From an uncultured Oscillospiraceae bacterium (lineage in GTDB: Bacteria > Bacillota > Clostridia > Oscillospirales > Oscillospiraceae), in NCBI GenBank assembly GCA_958438185.1, contig CAUBQU010000019.1, forward strand, positions 1 through 11,157: 11,157 nt of DNA, written 5' to 3'. This document shows, piece after piece, positions 1-5,818 of this stretch. The notes under the pieces were generated by a model that had not been told where the DNA came from, searched no databases, and saw only the letters and a program-made list of their open reading frames with translations. Position numbers and translations under genes: made by a program. The first letter of the stretch is position 1. Every line of letters starts with the position of its first letter.

Positions 1-25
1 GGCGCGGGCCCACACCCGCACCCGG

Positions 26-61
26 CCCCCTGGGGTGCTGCAGCGCCCCAGGGGGGTTTCT
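26..61 (+). terminator. Probable rho-independent terminator of an off-window gene
   Basis: The arm CCCCCTGGGG (26-35) pairs with CCCCAGGGGG (46-55) as a perfect 10-bp stem, extended inward by a T-G wobble and a G-C pair around a CTGCAG loop. It is followed by G and then TTTCT (57-61), a short, imperfect U tract. The stem is very stable and lies between whatever lies upstream and the promoter at 124-152, which fits an intrinsic terminator for a + strand gene ending before the window. The weak T tract is why confidence is moderate; it could also be just a strong hairpin. The rest of 1-120 shows no gene. Confidence 0.55.
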
Positions 62-123
62 ATGGGGCGCAAGGCGGCGCAGAAATCTTTCCCGCAGACC
101 CCGGAATTTCCCCCTTGGCGGGA

Positions 124-152
124 TTGCAAAGGGGGCGAAAGTGTGTTACAAT
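124..152 (+). promoter_or_regulatory. Sigma-A-type promoter of the Asp23-nusB-xseA operon
   Basis: TTGCAA (124-129) and TACAAT (147-152) are separated by exactly 17 bases, and TGT directly precedes the -10 hexamer, giving an extended -10. Each hexamer has one mismatch to TTGACA/TATAAT. Transcription would start near 159, leaving a leader of about 23 bases with the ribosome binding site AAAGGAGG at 166-173. The short leader leaves no room for a riboswitch. Assignment is from sequence match and position only. Confidence 0.75.
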
Positions 153-181
153 AAATCCAAAGCGCAAAGGAGGAAATTCCA

Positions 182-550
182 ATGGGTGAACTAAAAGATT
201 ATATTTCCCGCACGCAGGATGCCGGGACGGTGCATATTTCTGAGGACGTCATCGCCTCCATCGCCGCTGCCGCTGTCACGGATGTGGACGGTGTCTGCGG
301 CCTGAGCGCCAATATGGCGGAGCTTTTGAACAAAAAGAGCCAGACGAAGGGCGTCCGGCTGACGGTCGGCGAGAATGACAGCATCACCATTGACTGCAAT
401 GTCATCGCCCTGTACGGTCACCCGGTCATGGAGCTGGCCAAGGAGATTCAGAACGCGGTCTCGGACGCCATCGCCGCGATGACGGGCCTGCAGGTGACGG
501 CGGTCAATGTCAATATCTGCGGCATTGCCATGGCCAGAACGCCCCGATAA
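182..550 (+). CDS. Asp23/Gls24 family envelope stress response protein
   Basis: This 122-residue protein belongs to the Asp23/Gls24 (DUF322) family, small alpha/beta proteins linked in Firmicutes to cell-envelope stress and often encoded just upstream of nusB (the YqhY position in Bacillus). The family pattern is visible: a start of the type GTVHISEDVIASIAAAAV (about 15-32), the VDGVCGLS segment (about 35-42), the central ITIDCNVIALYGHPVMELAK strand-helix (about 68-87) and a C-terminal VTAVNVNICGIA (about 105-116). There is no signal peptide or membrane segment, so it should be cytoplasmic. AAAGGAGG lies 8 bases before the ATG and fixes the start. It is the first gene of the operon; nusB begins 45 bases later. 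The exact molecular role of YqhY-type members is not well defined, although a link to fatty-acid synthesis control has been proposed in Bacillus. Confidence 0.9.
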   Translation: MGELKDYISRTQDAGTVHISEDVIASIAAAAVTDVDGVCGLSANMAELLNKKSQTKGVRLTVGENDSITIDCNVIALYGHPVMELAKEIQNAVSDAIAAMTGLQVTAVNVNICGIAMARTPR

Positions 551-595
551 ATCCGGCAAAGCGACGCCGGGAGAGAGAAGAAGGAGAAGCACACT

Positions 596-1165
596 ATGAC
601 GAGGACGAACGCCAGGGAGATCGCGGCACATTTACTCTATGCCATGGAGTACACCGGCCAATCGGCGGACGGTACGCTGGAAGCGCGGATGGAGCCGGAC
701 TATTATCGCGGCCTGGCGCAGGAAACGGAGGCTTATGCCGAGCGCCCCGGGAAAAAGCAGCTTGCATATATCCGCGCCGTTGTCAGCGGCGTGACGGAGA
801 AGCAGGAGGAGCTGAACCGGATCATTGCCCAGTATGCCATCGGCTGGAACCTGGGCCGAATTTCCCGCCTGGCGCGGACATTCCTGCGCATCGCGCTCTA
901 TGAGTGCCTGTATATGGAAGAGATCCCGAACGGCGTCGCTATTAACGAGGCGGTCAAGCTGACGAAGAGCTATGACGACGAAGCGGCGAAATTCGTCAAC
1001 GGCATCCTGGGCGCATTCGTCCGGGGTGGCTGCGAGATCCCGCCCGCACCGGTACAGGAAGTGCCGGAAAGCCCGGATGCGGAAGCCCCGGCAGCGGACG
1101 CGTCGGAAGCGGCGCAGGCCCCAGCGGCAGATGCTGCTGCATGCACGCAGGAGGCGGCGGAATGA
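596..1165 (+). CDS. nusB: Transcription antitermination factor NusB with an Ala/Pro/Glu-rich C-terminal tail
   Basis: NusB binds boxA RNA with NusE (ribosomal protein S10) and supports antitermination of rRNA operons in the cytoplasm. The all-helical fold is recognisable from the N-terminal TRTNAREIAAHLLYAMEY (2-19), through RLARTFLRIALYE (91-103), to the family signature PNGVAINEAVKLTKSYDDEA (111-130) and KFVNGILGAF (132-141). At 189 residues it is some 40 longer than usual: after about residue 148 comes a tail rich in Ala, Pro and Glu with no hydrophobic pattern, probably disordered. AAGGAG (581-586) lies 9 bases before the ATG. The TGA stop shares bases with the ATG of the next gene (ATGA at 1162-1165), suggesting coupled translation and supporting the tail as genuine coding sequence. 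Family assignment is secure; any role of the tail is unknown. Confidence 0.93.
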   Translation: MTRTNAREIAAHLLYAMEYTGQSADGTLEARMEPDYYRGLAQETEAYAERPGKKQLAYIRAVVSGVTEKQEELNRIIAQYAIGWNLGRISRLARTFLRIALYECLYMEEIPNGVAINEAVKLTKSYDDEAAKFVNGILGAFVRGGCEIPPAPVQEVPESPDAEAPAADASEAAQAPAADAAACTQEAAE

Positions 1166-2094
1166 TCGCCCTCGGGTTCGACACCAGCAATTATACGACC
1201 TCCATCGCCGCCCACGACGGCGCAGCGCCCGTGAACTGCTCCCAGCTGCTGGATGTGCAGCCGGGCCAGCTGGGCCTGCGGCAGAGCGACGCTTTGTTCG
1301 CGCATATCAAACGCCTGCCGGCATTGGCCGACAGGCTATTTGCGCATCTGGACACGGGCGATATCGCCGCCATTGGCGTCAGCACGCGTCCCCGGGCGGT
1401 GGAGGGGTCGTACATGCCGTGTTTTTTGGCGGGCAGCAGCCAGGCGGCCGTTTTGGCCCGGGCGCTGGACGTCCCGCTTTATGAATTTTCCCATCAGCAG
1501 GGGCACATCGCCGCGGCGCTCTGGTCCGCGGGGCGGATGGACCTGCTGCACCAGCGCCACCTTGCCTGGCATCTATCCGGCGGCACGACAGAGCTGCTGC
1601 TCATCGAAAACCAGGCCGGGGCGCTGACCGCCCAAAAGCTGGGCGGCACGACGGACATTTCCGCCGGGCAACTCATCGACCGCACCGGAAAGCTTCTGGG
1701 CCTTCCATTCCCGGCGGGCAAAGCGCTGGACAAGCTTGCCGCGGAGAGCGGCAGCGACGATGCGTTCCGCATCCGCTGCCAAGGGGCGGAATTCTCCCTC
1801 TCCGGGGTGGAAAATCAGGTCCAGCAGTATTTTGCCAAGACCGGCGACGGTGCGGCGACGGCGCGCTTTGCGCTGCGCTCAATCATCGGCGCGATCGAAC
1901 GCGCAACGGCCGCGGCGCTGCGGGTCTTCCCGGGGCTGCCGGTCGTCTTTTCCGGCGGCGTTGCGTCCAATTCGCTGCTGCGGGGGGAGGCGCTGCCGTT
2001 TGAGGCGGTCTTTGCCGCGCCGGAGTATTCCACGGATAACGCCATGGGCATCGCGCTGCTGGCCTGGCTGCGGAGGAGATCGCATGGAGCATAA
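1162..2094 (+). CDS. TsaD/Kae1-like (peptidase M22 family) paralogue
   Basis: A 310-residue member of the Kae1/TsaD (old name O-sialoglycoprotein endopeptidase, M22) family of ASKHA-fold ATPases. It keeps the metal-binding HxxxH (H111, H115 in HQQGH) and the C-terminal aspartate in STDNAMGIA (D292). The nucleotide-binding loops LSGGTTELLL (139-148) and FSGGVASNSLLR (263-274) and the central DISAGQLIDRTGKLLGLPFP (165-184) are present too. It is shorter than classical TsaD (about 340) and diverged: GLRQSDALFAHIKRLP (38-53) and RPRAVEGSYMPCFLAG (77-91) typify a clostridial subfamily found between nusB and xseA. Classical TsaD makes the t6A tRNA modification with TsaB/TsaE; whether this paralogue does is not known. 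The ATG at 1162 is chosen over 1141 because AGGAGG (1149-1154) sits 7 bases upstream and the start overlaps the nusB stop. Confidence 0.82.
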   Translation: MIALGFDTSNYTTSIAAHDGAAPVNCSQLLDVQPGQLGLRQSDALFAHIKRLPALADRLFAHLDTGDIAAIGVSTRPRAVEGSYMPCFLAGSSQAAVLARALDVPLYEFSHQQGHIAAALWSAGRMDLLHQRHLAWHLSGGTTELLLIENQAGALTAQKLGGTTDISAGQLIDRTGKLLGLPFPAGKALDKLAAESGSDDAFRIRCQGAEFSLSGVENQVQQYFAKTGDGAATARFALRSIIGAIERATAAALRVFPGLPVVFSGGVASNSLLRGEALPFEAVFAAPEYSTDNAMGIALLAWLRRRSHGA

Positions 2095-3292
2095 GATTTT
2101 TGCGGTTTCGCAGATCAACCAATACATCAAGCAGCAGCTCGACGGCGATCTGCTGCTGCAGGATCTGTGCATCAGCGGGGAGCTGAGCAACTATAAAATT
2201 TACCCCTCCGGGCACCATTATTTCACGCTGAAGGACGCCGAGGGCGCACTGCGGGCGGTCATGTTCCGGGGCAGCGCCGGGCGGCTGCGGTTCCGCCCGG
2301 AAAACGGGATGAAGGTCCTGGCCACGGGGCGCATCACGGTCTACCCGCGGGACGGGGCGTATCAGCTGTATTGCAATAGCCTGGTCCCCGACGGCGTCGG
2401 TGATCTGTACGTTGCCTTTGAGCAGCTCAAGGCAAAGCTGCAGGCCGAGGGGCTGTTTGACCCGGCGCACAAAAAGCCGCTGCCGCCGTATCCGCACCGG
2501 ATCGCCATCATCACGTCCTCTGCTGGCGCGGCGATCCATGATATGCTGCGTATTTTGAACCGGCGCTATCCCTTGAGCAAGGTCATGCTGCTGCCGGTCC
2601 GGGTCCAGGGGGCCGAGGCCCCGGCGGAGATTGCAGGGGCGATCCGCTACGCCAACCGCTGGCATTTGGCGGACGTCATCATCACCGGCCGTGGCGGCGG
2701 CTCGATGGAGGACCTCTGGGCATTCAATGACGAGCGCGTGGCGCGGATGATCTACGCGTCGGAGATCCCCGTTGTCTCTGCCGTTGGGCATGAGCCGGAT
2801 GTGACAATCTCCGACTTTGTCGCCGACCGCCGTGCGGCAACGCCATCCAATGCCGCCGAGATCGTCGCGCCGGACCAGCAGGAGCTGCGCCAGCGGCTGG
2901 ACGCGATACAACTGCGGATGCTGCAGTCGCTGCAAAAACAGCTGCAGGTCGATCGCCGCCAGGTCCAGCTGCTCTCCCAGGCCCGCGTGCTGCAGGATCC
3001 GAAGAATTATGTCCTGGAGCGCCGGACGCGCCTTGCCCAGCTGCAAAAGCAGTTGGCCAGCGCCATGCGGCAGCGCCTGGCTGCGGACCGGGAGCGTTTC
3101 GCAAAGCGCGCCGCCGCGCTGGACGCCATGAGCCCCCTCAAGGTCTTGGGCCGGGGCTATGCGCTGGTGAAAAACGGCCAAAAGCTTGTCAAATCCACGA
3201 ACGATGCCAAACCGGGCGACCGGCTCACGCTACAGCTATCTGACGGCACCTTGCCCGCCATCGTAGCACAACCGACGGAGGAAACACAATGA
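2084..3292 (+). CDS. xseA: Exodeoxyribonuclease VII large subunit
   Basis: This is the catalytic subunit of exonuclease VII, which degrades single-stranded DNA from both ends and works with several copies of XseB. The 402-residue product has an N-terminal OB-fold (about 1-105; SGELSNYKIYPSGHHYFTLK at 31-50 is typical), then the nuclease domain with GRGGGSMEDLWAFNDE (202-217) and VGHEPDVTISDFVADRRAAT (234-253), the conserved core signatures. A long Gln/Leu/Arg-rich helical, coiled-coil-like part (about 262-365) follows, then a conserved end with LKVLGRGYALV. The frame is open further upstream, but the ATG at 2084 is preferred: GGAGGAG (2072-2078) lies 5 bases before it, and the OB-fold begins right there. 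It overlaps the previous gene by 11 bases and shares an ATGA with xseB. Confidence 0.95.
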   Translation: MEHKIFAVSQINQYIKQQLDGDLLLQDLCISGELSNYKIYPSGHHYFTLKDAEGALRAVMFRGSAGRLRFRPENGMKVLATGRITVYPRDGAYQLYCNSLVPDGVGDLYVAFEQLKAKLQAEGLFDPAHKKPLPPYPHRIAIITSSAGAAIHDMLRILNRRYPLSKVMLLPVRVQGAEAPAEIAGAIRYANRWHLADVIITGRGGGSMEDLWAFNDERVARMIYASEIPVVSAVGHEPDVTISDFVADRRAATPSNAAEIVAPDQQELRQRLDAIQLRMLQSLQKQLQVDRRQVQLLSQARVLQDPKNYVLERRTRLAQLQKQLASAMRQRLAADRERFAKRAAALDAMSPLKVLGRGYALVKNGQKLVKSTNDAKPGDRLTLQLSDGTLPAIVAQPTEETQ

Positions 3293-3531
3293 ACAACGAT
3301 TCGATGCAGTTTGAAGCTGCCGTGACACGTCTGGAGGAGATCGTCCGGGCGATGGAGCAGGGCGATCTGCCGCTGGAGCAATCGCTGCAGCTGTTTGAAG
3401 AGGGGACCGGGCTTGTCAAAAGCTGCAACCAGCTGCTGAGCCAAGCTGAGCTGAAAATTGCCCAGCTGATGAAGGGCGCCGATGGCGTGCCGGTGGAATT
3501 GGAGTTTAGCCATGCAGACGAAGGCGAATAA
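3289..3531 (+). CDS. xseB: Exodeoxyribonuclease VII small subunit
   Basis: An 80-residue protein of normal XseB length. The family pattern is clear: QFEAAVTRLEEIVRAMEQGD (7-26), LPLEQSLQLFEEGTGLVKSC (27-46), then a helical LLSQAELKIAQL segment. XseB forms a helical hairpin that packs on the coiled-coil region of XseA and is required for exonuclease VII activity. GGAGG (3277-3281) lies 7 bases before the ATG, and the start overlaps the xseA stop (ATGA, 3289-3292), consistent with coupled synthesis of the two subunits. Its 3' end overlaps the next start by 20 bases. Confidence 0.95.
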   Translation: MNNDSMQFEAAVTRLEEIVRAMEQGDLPLEQSLQLFEEGTGLVKSCNQLLSQAELKIAQLMKGADGVPVELEFSHADEGE

Positions 3532-4393
3532 CGAAAGATTGCAGGCCTACACCCAGGCTGTGGAGGGGTACCTGACCGGCTGCTTTGCCTGGCCGGAGGA
3601 GCCGCAGCAGCAGCTCTTTGCCGCCATGCGCTACAGTTTGCTTGCCGGCGGAAAACGCCTGCGCCCGGTTTATGCGCTGGAATTTTGCCGCCTGTGCGGC
3701 GGCGACTGGCATGCGGCGCTGCCCTTTGCCGCGGCCGTTGAGATGGTCCATACCTATAGCCTGATCCACGACGACCTGCCTTGCATGGATAACGACGATT
3801 ACCGCCGGGGTAAGCCGACCAATCACAAGGTGTTCGGTGATGCCAACGCCGTCCTGGCGGGGGACGCGCTGCTGACGGAGGCCTTCGGCGCGCTGGCTGC
3901 GGCGGAGCTCCCGCCGGAGCGTCTGGTCGCGGGGGTGCGTATTTTAAGCCGTGCCGCTGGAGCACTAGGCATGGTCGGCGGGCAGGTCCTGGACTTGGCT
4001 GCGGAGGAGAAGGCGGAGGCCGACGCGCAGGATGTCTATGCCATCCAGGCGCGGAAGACCGGCGCGCTCATTGCAGCGGCCTGCCAGCTTGGCGTTGCCG
4101 CAGCAGGCGGCTGCGCGGCGCAGATGGCAGCCGCCGAGGCGTATGCCAATCATGTCGGCCTGGCGTTCCAGATCCGGGACGATATTTTGGATGTCATCGG
4201 CTCCCAGGAGAAGCTGGGAAAAGCCACGGGGATGGACGAAAAGAAGAATACCTTCGTCCGCCATTACGGCGTCGCGCGCTGCGAAGCGATGGTGGAAGAT
4301 GAGACGGCACAGGCCCTGTGTGCCCTGGACTGCTTCCAGGACCGGGGGTTCTTAACGGAGCTCTCCCAGAGCCTCGTCCGGCGGGACCACTAA
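3512..4393 (+). CDS. ispA: Farnesyl/geranyl diphosphate synthase (polyprenyl synthetase)
   Basis: A short-chain trans-prenyl diphosphate synthase that condenses isopentenyl diphosphate with allylic diphosphates (DMAPP, GPP), supplying precursors for undecaprenyl and quinone-type lipids. The 293-residue protein has GGKRLRP (46-52), the first aspartate-rich motif DDLPCMDNDD (87-96), with the two-residue insertion typical of bacterial FPP synthases, then RRGKPTNHKVFG, GGQVLDL (156-162), KTGALI (182-187) and the second aspartate motif DDILD (223-227). All key residues are present. The ATG at 3512 (GGAG at 3501-3504) is preferred over an in-frame ATG at 3482, since residues before it are not family-like and lie deep inside xseB. 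Chain length (C10/C15) cannot be read with certainty. It is the last gene before the terminator at 4415; the dxs gene often found next in Clostridia is absent. Confidence 0.92.
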   Translation: MQTKANNERLQAYTQAVEGYLTGCFAWPEEPQQQLFAAMRYSLLAGGKRLRPVYALEFCRLCGGDWHAALPFAAAVEMVHTYSLIHDDLPCMDNDDYRRGKPTNHKVFGDANAVLAGDALLTEAFGALAAAELPPERLVAGVRILSRAAGALGMVGGQVLDLAAEEKAEADAQDVYAIQARKTGALIAAACQLGVAAAGGCAAQMAAAEAYANHVGLAFQIRDDILDVIGSQEKLGKATGMDEKKNTFVRHYGVARCEAMVEDETAQALCALDCFQDRGFLTELSQSLVRRDH

Positions 4394-4414
4394 AATCGAG
4401 TTTGCATATTTATA

Positions 4415-4446
4415 CAAAACGGCACCGACTTCCCGGTGCCGTTTTG
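4415..4446. terminator. Strong bidirectional rho-independent terminator
   Basis: CAAAACGGCACCG (4415-4427) and its exact reverse complement (4434-4446) form a 13-bp stem around the 6-base loop ACTTCC. On the + strand the GC stem runs into TTTTG; on the minus strand it runs into TTTTG followed by TATAAATA. It starts 22 bases after the stop of the prenyl synthase gene and 22 bases beyond the stop of the convergent hydrolase gene, so it can serve both transcripts. Confidence 0.92.
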
Positions 4447-4467
4447 CTATGCATATTGTGCGTCCTG

Positions 4468-5439
4468 CTATGTTGTTCTGGCGATTTTCTGGTGTGTTTC
4501 CAGCGGAAAGACGCGCAGCGTCGTGCTTTGCCGGGCGGCTTCGTCCATGGTGACGGCGGTGATCTGGCGATTTTCGTAGGTTGTATAATAATACGTTCCC
4601 GTGGATGGACTGCAGCAGCCGGTATACTGGGTGTATTCCCACGCGTCGGGGGCGACTTGACAGCAGCCCCGCGGCTGGGCCGCTGCCTCCAGAATGTGAA
4701 ACAGCTGCCCGATGCTGGCGGTCTCCTCCTGGGGCGCAAGGGAATTGGCCCGGACGAAGGCAGCCCGGACAAAGCGCCCCTGGGAGGAGAGGTCCCCCGG
4801 CAGGCCGACGGTGCCCATGCCGCGGCTGTCCAGGGGCAGCGGCAGGCCGGGGGCGAAGCTGTTTCCCGGCTGGCGCGGAGAGAGGCCCCGGTAGGCAGAA
4901 AGGGCGCGCAGCTGCATCGGAAACGGCGGCTCATTGGTCAGGACGCCGGTTGGGTTTTCATAGATCTGCAGCCCGTCCGGCCCCGGCTCCAGGGCGATGC
5001 AGTCGGTCTCGTCGGCGATCATCCAGTGCAGCTGGGCCGTTGGCAGATCAGGCGAAAACGGCGCACCCACCAGGCGGCAGGCAGCAAGCTGTGCCTTGGC
5101 CTGGGCGAGATCTTTCGCCGTAGCCAGCAGCCACGGGATCAGCTCGAAGACGGCGATGTTTTGCCCTGCCCCCGGCGCGGCGTAGACGGCGCTCTTCGGA
5201 AAATTCAGCCCCGCGATGCACAGCCCCATCTCATTGCAGCCGTCGTAATACAGCGGGTAACCATCGCGGACGTGGGCCATGCCGATCATGGCATAGTGCT
5301 GCTGCAGCACCGGCCCGTAGCGCAGGCGCAGCGGAAAGCGCCGGGGCAGGATCGTTACCTGTTCGCCGTAGGTCGCCTCGTAGTCGAGGTTGCGGCCAAA
5401 ATAAAGCGCGCCGTTTTGATACGCCACAGCAGTGCACAT
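4468..5439 (-). CDS. Choloylglycine hydrolase family protein (bile salt hydrolase-like)
   Basis: A 323-residue Ntn-hydrolase of the choloylglycine hydrolase/penicillin V acylase family; such enzymes cleave amides, in gut bacteria usually deconjugating glycine- or taurine-linked bile salts. Met1 is followed by the nucleophile Cys2 (MCTAV), exposed by Met removal. Other expected active-site residues are R16 and D19 (GRNLDY), N79 in GLNFP, N169 (VLTNEP) and R222 in GLPGDLSSQGRFVR (212-225). An Asn at the GLNFP position is more typical of bile salt hydrolases than of penicillin V acylases, which often carry Tyr. NEMGL (69-73) and YYYTTYENRQITAV (283-296) also match. There is no signal peptide, so it should be cytoplasmic. 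GAGGGAG lies a few bases before the ATG. It is a single-gene unit, convergent with the ispA operon and divergent from the giant gene. Substrate preference is inferred. Confidence 0.9.
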   Translation of the reverse strand: MCTAVAYQNGALYFGRNLDYEATYGEQVTILPRRFPLRLRYGPVLQQHYAMIGMAHVRDGYPLYYDGCNEMGLCIAGLNFPKSAVYAAPGAGQNIAVFELIPWLLATAKDLAQAKAQLAACRLVGAPFSPDLPTAQLHWMIADETDCIALEPGPDGLQIYENPTGVLTNEPPFPMQLRALSAYRGLSPRQPGNSFAPGLPLPLDSRGMGTVGLPGDLSSQGRFVRAAFVRANSLAPQEETASIGQLFHILEAAAQPRGCCQVAPDAWEYTQYTGCCSPSTGTYYYTTYENRQITAVTMDEAARQSTTLRVFPLETHQKIARTT

Positions 5440-5543
5440 GAAGCTCCCTCATTCCTAGCTCAATTCTGCATTTAGCCTTCCCTTAAATCGGCAATCTATG
5501 CCCGCCCCAGGGCGCTGTTCGGCATGAAATGCGTTTTATTTGG

Positions 5544-5563
5544 AAACTGTAACCAAACTGTAA
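5544..5563 (+). promoter_or_regulatory. Tandem operator-like direct repeat next to the -35
   Basis: AAACTGTAA occurs at 5544-5552 and again at 5555-5563, an 11-base period that puts both copies on the same face of the helix. The second copy abuts the -35 hexamer at 5564. Such tandem sites beside a -35 are typical of response-regulator or other activator binding. Read on the opposite strand each copy is TTACAGTTT, whose ACAGTT core resembles LytTR/AgrA-type boxes, although those are usually about 21 bases apart. No regulator gene is in the window, so the binder is unknown. Confidence 0.45.
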
Positions 5564-5592
5564 TTGGCAAGTGGGTAAAAATGTGGTATGAT
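5564..5592 (+). promoter_or_regulatory. Strong promoter of the giant RHS-type gene
   Basis: TTGGCA (5564-5569) and TATGAT (5587-5592) are 17 bases apart, and TGG immediately precedes the -10, making an extended -10 element. Transcription should start near 5599, giving a leader of about 100 bases before the ATG at 5699. The promoter is close to the sigma-A consensus, so basal activity could be high unless controlled through the adjacent repeats at 5544-5563. Confidence 0.78.
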
Positions 5593-5698
5593 AAGACAAA
5601 TCGTTTGAAAAATCCCCAGAAATCCCGCGGGGCGGGCGTGGTTTGGAACTGCTCATGCAGGCTGAAAAATTGGACCTACAGGAGAAGGAGAGCGCGCG

Positions 5699-5818
5699 AT
5701 GAAACACGGAATGAGGATGGAACGCGGAATGCAAAGAAAATGCGGAGGAAGCTGGAGAAGATGGCTGGCCGGGGTGCTGGCGGCTGCCATGCTGGCAGAG
5801 CTGGTCCCGGTCTATGCT
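5699..5818 (+). other. Signal peptide of the giant protein
   Basis: The first 40 residues have a long basic n-region (about residues 2-21, with Lys, His and several Arg), a hydrophobic core WLAGVLAAAMLAELVPV (22-38) and a VYA motif (38-40) followed by charged RED, a good signal peptidase I site. No lipobox cysteine sits near the end of the core; the only Cys (residue 15) lies before it. This predicts Sec export and release into the wall or medium, since no membrane anchor is seen in the part available. Confidence 0.8.

Larger units (their letters stand above)
5440..5698. other. Divergent intergenic control region
   Basis: This stretch separates the minus-strand hydrolase gene from the + strand RHS-type gene and should hold promoters for both. 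The + strand promoter is clear (5564-5592). For the minus strand only the ribosome binding site GAGGGAG is convincing; I could not find a well-spaced -35/-10 pair. The central part is AT-richer than the flanking genes. No small gene with a ribosome binding site was found. The 100-base leader of the RHS-type gene has one small hairpin, CCCGC-GGG-GCGGG (5624-5636). Confidence 0.7.

Noticed and set aside
1883..3181. A 432-codon minus-strand frame over xseA
   Set aside because: Antisense shadow of a clear xseA in high-GC DNA; no family features and no ribosome binding site or operon context.
4318..5475. A 385-codon + strand frame covering the region of the hydrolase gene
   Set aside because: It is the antisense shadow of the choloylglycine hydrolase gene, whose minus-strand product has a full set of catalytic residues. 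The + strand product is low in recognisable motifs and starts inside the prenyl synthase gene.
5440..5540. A minus-strand promoter for the hydrolase gene (for example TTGCCG with TAAATG)
   Set aside because: The best hexamer pairs have spacing of about 14 bases or poor -10 matches, so no specific promoter is claimed.
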